Positions 18,176 through 25,112 of a DNA stretch of 25,112 nucleotides are shown one piece after another (positions within the stretch are counted from its first letter, which is position 1; every line of letters begins with the position of its first letter). Under the pieces are notes generated by a model. It was not told the DNA's origin. It made no database searches and worked only from the letters and a program-made list of their open reading frames with translations. This DNA is from Stentor coeruleus. Its lineage: Eukaryota; Ciliophora; Heterotrichea; Heterotrichida; Stentoridae. A program made the position numbers and the translations under genes. Where the stretch lies: positions 1-25,112 of the forward strand of contig MPUH01001054.1 of assembly GCA_001970955.1 (NCBI GenBank), written 5' to 3'.

Positions 18176-18685
18176 ATGTGTAGCAGAGGAGTATTCCAGC
18201 TTCAAAACGTAAAGCTTCAATTCTGTGACTGGGGTGGGAGTTCCAAAGGTGTCCGTGATTTGTTATCAAGTAACAAACTAGATGAGTTCCTAGAAAAAAA
18301 CCCATCTATCAGATTTTCTGCATATATCCGTACAGGTGCTCATCCTTGTTTTCACACAGAATATATAAACGGTTGGCGTTGTAGCATTCCTTTACTAAAC
18401 AAATGTCCTGATGAAGTTTTAGAAGACTTAATCCAAGCTAGAAATAGAATTGGTCATAGATCTTGGCCACATAGTGGAACTAAAGTTATAAGTACAAATC
18501 CATCTATACAAGGCATTTGGAGACCTAATATCTGGGGAACTACACAGATATTTGAAGAACAAAAACTAAGAAAAATACCTGAAATGCCTATTAATATTAG
18601 GATGATGTCACCAAAAAAGAAAGCTGATAAAGAAAAAGCTTGGCAAGAAACAATCAATATAGATTTGAAGAAAAAAGTTACTTAA
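18176..18685 (+). CDS. MRPL43: Mitochondrial large-subunit ribosomal protein mL43
   Basis: The 169 residues match the L51/S25/CI-B8 thioredoxin-like fold of mL43. The start GVFQLQNVKLQFCDWGGSSK corresponds to the family's QLxxLxLQFCxxGxSS start. GVRDLLSS, a central YINGW strand, and the C-terminal signature TNPSIQGIWRP (TDNPSIQGQWHP in animals) are also present. The protein is a structural component of the mitochondrial 39S/54S subunit. There is no obvious cleaved presequence, as is usual for mL43. A Lys-rich tail of about 30 residues extends beyond the human form. The start at ATG 18176 is close to the conserved domain. It lies 59 nt upstream of another nuclear gene for a mitochondrial protein on the same strand. 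Confidence 0.9.
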   Translation: MCSRGVFQLQNVKLQFCDWGGSSKGVRDLLSSNKLDEFLEKNPSIRFSAYIRTGAHPCFHTEYINGWRCSIPLLNKCPDEVLEDLIQARNRIGHRSWPHSGTKVISTNPSIQGIWRPNIWGTTQIFEEQKLRKIPEMPINIRMMSPKKKADKEKAWQETINIDLKKKVT

Positions 18686-18744
18686 TAGTTAGATGAATAT
18701 ATGGATTTACGTAAAAAAGCTTAGAATTTTGAAGATTTTATGAT

Positions 18745-19068
18745 ATGGTTATAATGTTATTAAGAATCATTGCTAGAGCTAGTAGCTGTATGCCTAAAAT
18801 ACCTAGGGATATATATGGGAATTCAGTTGATATTACAAAACCACATCAGAAAAGCAAACTTACTCATATGACTGATGCTGAAGAATGGGTACATAAAATT
18901 CCCCCAATTATTGTAAATGATGATGTTATTAGATGTGGAGGAGTTAAAGCTACTGGACTTGGGCATCCTATAGTTTATTTGCAGTTAAACAAAAGAGACC
19001 CAACTGAGCCAGAAACTTGCAAGTGGTGTGGACTTAGGTATTTACGAAACCCTCACTTAAATCATTAG
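18745..19068 (+). CDS. NDUFS6: NADH:ubiquinone oxidoreductase 13-kDa-type subunit, zinc-binding (NDUFS6)
   Basis: The 107 residues end in the CHCC zinc-finger domain of NDUFS6. RCGGVKATGLGHPIVYLQL gives the first Cys and the His; TCKWCGLRY gives the last two Cys. In other eukaryotes this subunit sits in the peripheral arm of complex I near the N/Q-module interface and binds zinc. The N-terminus (MVIMLLRIIARASS) is hydrophobic and basic, consistent with a mitochondrial targeting sequence. ATG 18745 and ATG 18754 are both possible starts. The gene ends in TAG at 19066-19068. The length matches the family (about 120). Proximity to mL43 may allow shared regulation, but no common element is visible. 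Confidence 0.9.
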   Translation: MVIMLLRIIARASSCMPKIPRDIYGNSVDITKPHQKSKLTHMTDAEEWVHKIPPIIVNDDVIRCGGVKATGLGHPIVYLQLNKRDPTEPETCKWCGLRYLRNPHLNH

Positions 19069-19636
19069 TTAAGAAAATACTTAGAATGATTTTTTATTGA
19101 TGATATTGAAATTATGGAGTTTTTTTTGTGGGGAGGTTTATATGAGTTTTAAATGTTAAGTTTTTAAAAGAATGATGCTGCATTTTTAGGATTTTGAAAA
19201 GGTGATTGTGATAATAAAAAGAAATATAATTAGAGTTTTTTAGTTTATCATTTGTGATATATTTTGGTTTTTATTCTCATAAGAATATTATACTTATAAA
19301 TATCATTCTATGAATATAGGAATAATAAGTAAATCAATTTATTTATATATAAGAAATATATATATTTATAGAAAATGAATTTAGGCTATGAAAGATAACA
19401 AAACCTACTCAGATCTCCTTATACAAAAAGAACCTATTAAAAGCATTTATCTTTTTTACTATCATGAAAAGGTAGTTAAAAGTATTTTTCAGCTAGAAAT
19501 TCGTATGAAAAAATATGGATAACACTGTCTTTATTTCTGTTATGAAAAAAGTATAAAAATTATTGAAGAATATGAATAAAAAGTTTAAAAAAAATCTAAC
19601 TTATTATAAAAATTCCACATTTTCTAATACATTATA
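19069..19636. other. Intergenic region with a doubtful 44-codon ORF
   Basis: This 568-nt AT-rich gap follows NDUFS6; the first 150 nt are G/T-rich. An ATG at 19388 opens a 44-codon ORF (MKDNKTYSDLLIQKEPIKSI, stop TAA 19520-19522). After the stop, the same frame stays open for 18 codons (ending YEKSIKIIEEYE). The part before and after the stop shows a weak internal similarity (YYHEKVVKSIF and CYEKSIKIIEE). This could be a remnant or a tiny gene, but nothing confirms it. No RNA gene was recognised. Confidence 0.35.
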
Positions 19637-20959
19637 ATGTACGATTTTCAAAATGCCCTTCACAACATGCCATCAGGTGAGCACCTTACTGCTAGAAAAG
19701 CTACAAAATTGAAGTTTGTACAATTAGAATCTGAGCAACTTAAAGCTTATATGGAAGATCTTGAAACATCATTAAGCCTTTATAAACAAATGCTTCAAGA
19801 AATTCTTACCGGAAGACCTAATGAACAGAATTCTAGTAATGAGTCTGATACTGTATCTTTTATGAGCCCAAGGCTTTTTGATAATCTTTTAGCTGAAAAA
19901 AGAATGTTAGAAGAACGATTGAGAAGAAATATTATAGATAAAAATGATGCAAGTAATAAAGTTACGTATTATGAAGAACTTGTACAACAGTCTCAAGAAA
20001 AAGAAGAAAATTTAATTAAAGATTTTGAAAGGCAGATCAGCACTTTGTTAGCAGAATCAGAATTTAAAGAACGGATTATTAAAGATCTGCAGTCTCGGAA
20101 TTCGATATTAGAAAAAGATGTTGAGATGTATAACAAAAGCAAAGATAAACAGCTTTCAGTTCAAGAACAAAAAGATTTACTTAAGAAAAAAGGAGAAATT
20201 ATGGTTGGTATCCTAAGCAAACTAGAGAAAAAATACGAGATAATTTATCGAGATATTCAACATCTAATGACCCAATGCAACAATTTAGTTTCAGAATATC
20301 GTCGAGGAAATAGTATGTTAAGAGAACCTCAGCCAGACATAAATACTGATGACATAATGAATTTCCCAAACCGCGATGTGAGTTGTGATGAATTTTGGGT
20401 CACTGAAGAAAAAAACCTCAAATCAATAATCGATGAACTTGGCTTAAAAACTGAAAAACCTAAAGAAATCACTAACAACATCCTAAGTCCTAAAGCTGGA
20501 ACACAAAACCCAACCAAATTCGAAAAAAAACAAGAAAAACTAAATAAAAAATGTGAAGAATATCAAATAAAACTCCAAACAATAACCCAAGAAATCCAAA
20601 GCGCTAAAAGGTTAAAAAAATTATTAAGACAAGATGAAAATAATCTTAAAATTGCCATTGATAAAAACAAAGCTATTGAGAAGGAATTAGAAGATAAGTT
20701 ACAATTAAAACAAGGACCTACTGTGAATAAAGAAGAAGTTGAACAAGGGAAAAGAAATTTACGATCTAATTCAAACCCTTTAGATTATGCAAGATTTAAT
20801 TTTCATGAAGGAATTAAAACTGATAAGAAAAAAGAAATAGAGATTGAAGAATTTAAGGAAGCACAAGAGAGGGATGTTTCTTTGATAATGCATTCGATAC
20901 ATAATGAGGATATTATGGATGATAGTCTTATGGATATTTTTAATGCAGCTGTGGAATAG
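19637..20959 (+). CDS. Uncharacterised coiled-coil protein, 440 aa
   Basis: One exon runs from ATG 19637 to TAG 20957-20959. Charged heptad-rich coiled coils dominate: about 25-60, 85-235 (with LLAEKRMLEERLRRN and FERQISTLLAESEFKERIIK) and 290-365. A Ser/Asn-rich linker falls near 62-78, and an acidic break at 235-265 (INTDDIMNFPNRDVSCDEFW). The C-terminus is acidic (NEDIMDDSLMDIFNAAVE). There is no enzyme motif, signal peptide or membrane segment. Such proteins in ciliates are often cytoskeletal, basal-body or intraciliary, but coiled coils alone cannot decide this. The nearest upstream gene is 568 nt away, so it should have its own promoter. Confidence 0.75.
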   Translation: MYDFQNALHNMPSGEHLTARKATKLKFVQLESEQLKAYMEDLETSLSLYKQMLQEILTGRPNEQNSSNESDTVSFMSPRLFDNLLAEKRMLEERLRRNIIDKNDASNKVTYYEELVQQSQEKEENLIKDFERQISTLLAESEFKERIIKDLQSRNSILEKDVEMYNKSKDKQLSVQEQKDLLKKKGEIMVGILSKLEKKYEIIYRDIQHLMTQCNNLVSEYRRGNSMLREPQPDINTDDIMNFPNRDVSCDEFWVTEEKNLKSIIDELGLKTEKPKEITNNILSPKAGTQNPTKFEKKQEKLNKKCEEYQIKLQTITQEIQSAKRLKKLLRQDENNLKIAIDKNKAIEKELEDKLQLKQGPTVNKEEVEQGKRNLRSNSNPLDYARFNFHEGIKTDKKKEIEIEEFKEAQERDVSLIMHSIHNEDIMDDSLMDIFNAAVE

Positions 20960-21327
20960 GGTGAGAAATAAACATTTTAAGTTAGATTGAAATTTTTAAT
21001 TTTTTTGGTTTTAGGAATCTTTATACTAAAATACTCATGTTTTTTTGTGGATTATAGAAATGCAAGTAATAATTGTGTAGAAAAGTTTATTAAAGAAGAA
21101 TTGTGTATAATCATTATGCTGTTTAGAAATTATGATAGGATATTTTTCAGATATTTTGAGATTATTTATATATTTCATATTGCGATATAATATTTTTTTA
21201 ATTAAAGTATGCTATACTAGTATTTGAATAAAACTATAACAATTGATGATACTCATTTATCTTATATACATTAAAAATTGTCTTAAAATTTTATCAAACT
21301 ATTAACTTAAAAATATATTTTCTATTT
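20960..21327. other. Intergenic, convergent genes, nothing recognised
   Basis: This 368-nt AT-rich gap lies between the convergent coiled-coil gene and the second kelch gene. An open frame at 20987-21190 has no ATG and reads as a low-complexity hydrophobic translation, so it is not called. No hairpin terminator or RNA gene is seen. Confidence 0.5.
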
Positions 21328-24300
21328 CTAGTATCTTTCGTTTTCTGTACTTATCAAACCATTAGAAGAAACAATATTTTCATAACCCTCTTCAACGCCT
21401 TCTAAAATATCAGTAAAATGCCTTCTCAATCCTACAATTTTCTTAAACGGTTTAATTTTATTCTTAAAAATCTTTACCCTAGCAAGTTTTTCTGTTACCC
21501 TCAAACTAAAACCCATAAACGACATAAGTCCTGTAAATGTGCCAAATAATGCTGCTAATAGTGAATTATAATTTTGATATTTATGAATTTCAGTCACAAA
21601 TCCATGAATATCTTTTTCCAATACAATTTTTACTTGTAATTGATTAGATGAAAAAAAGTCCATAACATTTTTTTGACTTCCTTCTATAGGTAATGAAATT
21701 TCTTTGCTATGATAACCAGCTAAAATTGATAAATGAGAGTCAATTGGAGTTATAAATAATGATGGAGTAAGAAGAAAGTTAAAAATGCTTGGTTGAGAAC
21801 CAGTAAAAACATGGTTGCTTTTAGGGTAAATTTCTGAAAAAGTCCTTTGATTGGAGTTGATTACATATGATTTTGATGTAAAATTTACGAAAAACCCTGA
21901 ACCGTATGAGAAGTTTCCATTGAATTTTAGTGTGATTGATGAACTTGTATCAACTGTACAGCCGATACATGAGAATTTTACTGCACAGGAATGATCTTTT
22001 AATATCATACAATTTATTGATGTTTTTTGACGTTTAAGGGCATTTAACGATTCAAATATATTTGGTGAACATTTTGTAAAGTTAGATGATTCTGTAAGAT
22101 TTATATTGTTAGTACATTGATCAGCGTAGTTTTGTACACTTATATAAATATCGAAATCAGCTTTGAAATCTTTGTAAAGATGATTGACTATGTCTAAAGT
22201 TACTAATGAATACTCTTTGTATTCATTTTCTATAAAATAACTAAAAATCATTTTGCCGCCCATATAAGCAAAGGTGAAGTATAATATTAAAGTAAAAGCA
22301 GCTCCTAAAGCGTTTTTTTGAGAAAGTATTTTCTCTCCATTTCTATAATTATGGCAATCTGGATATAAGTCGATTTTAATAATAATAATTTTCAGCTTAT
22401 CTTTTGTAAAAAATACTATAGATACAATAATCGGGATAATATATGCTAATAAAAATATATTATTTCTTATATTTTTGTTATTGTCTTTTAAAATCGATTG
22501 TGATGGAATTTCCATTATTTGTCCTAATTTTTTTTGAAGTAATTTTGGATCAAAACATCCAGCATAACAAATATATCCAATTGGGCAAATTTTGCATAAA
22601 CTGCTACCTTCTTTATTATTAAATGAACCTTCAGGGCAAGGATAACATTGCATAATAGAAGAAGCTCCTGGTAATGGGTTGAAATATCCTTTTTTACATT
22701 GCAAGCATTGATTATTAGATGAATAAGTGCCAGGAGGACAGAGAATGCAGTTTGATTTATGGAGGATAAACCCTGGACTACATTCAAAACTACAATTAAA
22801 CTTTTCACAAATTAGCTTAAAGTCAATTCTAGCAAATTTAGCCCGAGGCTGAGAATGGAAAAATTTAGACTTTGATGTAAAATAAGAACCTGAAAAATAG
22901 TAAATCGAATTTTGCCAATATGAATACATTGAATTACAAGGTAAATCAGCAAAATTACCTGTAACATTCTTTCCATCAAACAAATAAGCAAATTAATCAT
23001 CTAGCATTTCAAATTTTTTAAATCCACCAATCTTAGTAATACCTTTAGAAAATTTATGAACTATATATCCCCAAAACATTGCTAATCCAGAGTTTTTTGT
23101 AAGAATCGCATTGTCAAGTTTTGCATTATATTCTCCTGAAAAAAATAGTAAAACATTTTCATTTAGAAAACAATAAGCATAAGCAACATCAGCTTTTATT
23201 TTAGTTTTTGTATATTCTCCTTTTTTCAAATCAAAAATCCAAGCATCATTACATAAACCTAACTCATTAGCCCCACCGCTTATATATATTAAAGGTAGAT
23301 CTAAAGCCAAACAAGCTCCATATCTTTTACTTGGTTTTAATTTTGAAGTTGTTGGCACTTCAGTTCATATATTTGTTATAATATTGTATAGAAACAATTC
23401 ATTACTATAGCCTGTTTCAGTTTTTCCACCCCATATGATTATAATATCTCCTGTGGTTGCATAAGCAAAGGAATGTCTTGGAGAAGGTCCTTTGTTTTTA
23501 TATAAAATTTCAGTCCATTTCATAAGAGAAGGTGTATAAGCCCATAAGTCATTTAAAAAGGCAAATTTTCCTTGACCTCCGAAAAGATAAAGCTTGTCAC
23601 GAACTGAAAATAAAGCTGACCTTAATCTTAAAGAAGGGGAAATTTGGCGTTGAGAGAGGGTTATGGAAGATATGCTATAAGGTGAGGAAAGAGGTATTTG
23701 GATTAATGTATTGTCTAAGGTTTTGGAAACAATGCCCCCAAAAATAAATATTGAATTTTTTGAGGAAGTATGACCGCAGTCAATAGGAAGATTCAAAGGT
23801 TGGATAATCTGATCAGAGGATGAATTTGAAAGAATTAATGACTCTAAAGAATTAAATGATGCTGCTAATATGAATATAGTATCATCAATTTAAACATTTT
23901 CAACAACTTCCACTATTTCATCTAATTTGATTTTCTTTAAAACATGGAAACTTTTTATCTCACATAAAAGTGTTTCTACATCACAATAATACACTTTTTT
24001 ATAATCTTCTCCATCCTCTTGCAACTCTCCATAAACTATTTTATTTTCGACAACTTTCAAAAATTCATAATCTCGATGATTTTTAATAATTTTTGATTTA
24101 TTAAAATCAATAGCTTTTATTTCTTGAGATATTATATTAAATCTGTATTTATATTACACATAAACGGATACTTCTTTTATATTCTCAACAGGGAGGGAAA
24201 TCAAATATTCGTTTTCATTGTATTCTAAGTATTGGATTTTAAAACTAAGTTTGATTTCTAGAAAAGGATAATCGATTTTGTTCCAATCGTAAGTTAATGT

Positions 24301-24675
24301 CGATAAGCACCAAAGATCAGAAAAATTGTATACATCAGACCAACCTGAATATATACAAAATTCTTTAGTTTTGCTTCTAAAGTAGCTTCCTGAATGGCTT
24401 CTTGGTTCTAAATATCCTTTACCTGGCAAATCAGACTGAGAGTAAATAATTTTCCAAATTAATCTATTCAGATCAAAACTCCACAAATCATTCAAGAAAC
24501 AGCATTTGCTGCGTCCCCCAAACAAATATATAACGTTTCCTACAGGATCAACAACCATAGTTGGATTAGTTCTGGGTTCTGGAGAAATCCCGTTCTCAGA
24601 AAGATCAATGCTAGGAATAATACTTTCACAATAAACCCCAATTGTGAATAACAGCAAAGCACTGTAGATATTCAT
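21328..24675 (-). pseudogene. Kelch/GCC2-GCC3/three-TM protein (copy 2) with three in-frame stops
   Basis: A paralogue of the gene at 937-4271. After removal of a 15-nt intron (24143-24157) the frame is continuous from ATG 24673-24675 to TAG 21328, 1110 residues counting stops, against 1106 in copy 1. The order is the same: signal peptide (MNIYSALLLFTIGVYC), kelch blades (VIYLFGG, FIFGG, LYLFGGQ, IIIIWGG, IYISGG), Cys-rich stalk (CPPGTY, CPEGSF, CKICPIGY), two TM segments, an ectodomain with the same six central Cys, and a last TM (SLLAALFGTFTGLMSFMGF). Stops interrupt it at 23890-23892 (TAA; copy 1 has Val), 23365-23367 (TGA; copy 1 has Trp in NKWTEI) and 22993-22995 (TAA). No frameshift was found in 3.3 kb, so decay is recent or the stops are read through. 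If functional, it would be a cell-surface protein like copy 1. Confidence 0.7.
24143..24157 (-). other. 15-nt spliceosomal intron
   Basis: The minus strand reads gtaatataaatacag, in phase 2, at the same codon position as the intron of copy 1. The flanking sequence VYV/FNII aligns with AYI/FNLL of copy 1. Confidence 0.85.
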
Positions 24676-25112
24676 AAGTCAATTATTATTGAATTAATTT
24701 AGAGCTTAATCAATAAATCAAGTGATAACTAGAAATTATGGTAATTTAATATATGAAGAAATGAGTTGATAAAATATTGAAAAAACAAGAAATAATCCTA
24801 GTAAGCACCTTTTCAATAATTTCTGATATTAATAAATACATTATTTTTAAAGCCTCTAAACCTATTATGCCTGTTTTCATATTTTTTTGAATTATATTTT
24901 AGATAAAGTATTGAATCCTTTAGAAAAAGTGATAAACATAAAGCAATACTACACAAAAGCAAAAAAATATTTTCAGTTATCAGCAACAAATGCATGCTAA
25001 GTAATTAAAAAAATTAAAAAAATTTGAACAGAAGACTAATGAAATTGTTTGATTATGTGCTTCAGAGTAGGATTTGAGAAATAGATATTGATAAGAGTAT
25101 TAGTTTTATACT
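24676..25112. other. Intergenic/edge region, nothing firm
   Basis: This AT-rich DNA upstream of kelch copy 2 runs to the window edge. A 60-codon minus-strand ORF (24813-24995) starts with ATG and has a hydrophobic N-terminus (MHLLLITENIFLLLCSIALC) that could be a signal anchor, followed by a basic tail. There is no homologue I recognise, and AT-rich DNA readily produces such ORFs, so I do not call it a gene. The promoter of copy 2 should lie in the first part. Confidence 0.4.

Noticed and set aside
20987..21190. 67-codon plus-strand ORF with hydrophobic start
   Set aside because: No ATG start, low-complexity hydrophobic sequence, no supporting context.
24813..24995. 60-codon minus-strand ORF with a possible signal anchor
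   Set aside because: Short, in AT-rich DNA, no homologue recognised; mentioned under the edge region only.

Overview
The window looks like macronuclear DNA of a heterotrich ciliate, most like Stentor. It is very AT-rich and gene-dense, and its introns are exactly 15 nt. Five such introns can be placed; all fit GTA…AG and all carry A at position 10. Every gene that appears intact ends in TAA or TAG. TAA, TAG and TGA are not used freely as sense codons, which argues against the Tetrahymena/Paramecium code. The genus is inferred from intron size and codon use, not from a marker gene.

Left part (1-4271, all minus strand): a broken E2F/DP-type transcription-factor gene runs off the left edge. Next comes a large secreted or membrane kelch-repeat protein with a Cys-rich GCC2/GCC3-like stalk and three membrane segments, with one apparent 1-nt frameshift. 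A long non-coding stretch (4272-5957) follows. It holds a single N flanked by two near-identical 141-nt copies, which looks like a contig-join artefact.

Centre (5958-20959): a 1403-residue STAND-type NTPase with C-terminal TPRs (+); a dual-specificity-phosphatase fold without its catalytic Cys (-); an unknown basic protein (-) whose ATG lies 5 bp from that of a divergent mini-Prp19, made of U-box plus coiled coil with no WD40 (+); a small protein with a PG-rich-repeat flavour (+); a DUF4485/CEP112-like coiled-coil protein with two 15-nt introns (+); an RBR RING protein with a degenerate RING2 (-); an AMPK/SNF1-type kinase (-); an acylated EF-hand-like protein (-); two adjacent nuclear genes for mitochondrial proteins, mL43 and complex I NDUFS6 (+); and a 440-residue coiled-coil protein (+).

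Right part (21328-24675, minus): a second copy of the kelch/GCC/3-TM gene has the same length and the same intron position but three in-frame stop codons. One of these, a TGA, sits where the first copy has a conserved Trp codon. It is either a young pseudogene or a gene relying on readthrough. No mobile elements, CRISPR arrays, tRNA or rRNA genes were recognised. The genes do not form one pathway. Recurrent themes are ubiquitin/phospho-signalling proteins, some with lost catalytic residues, and probable ciliary/centrosomal coiled-coil proteins.
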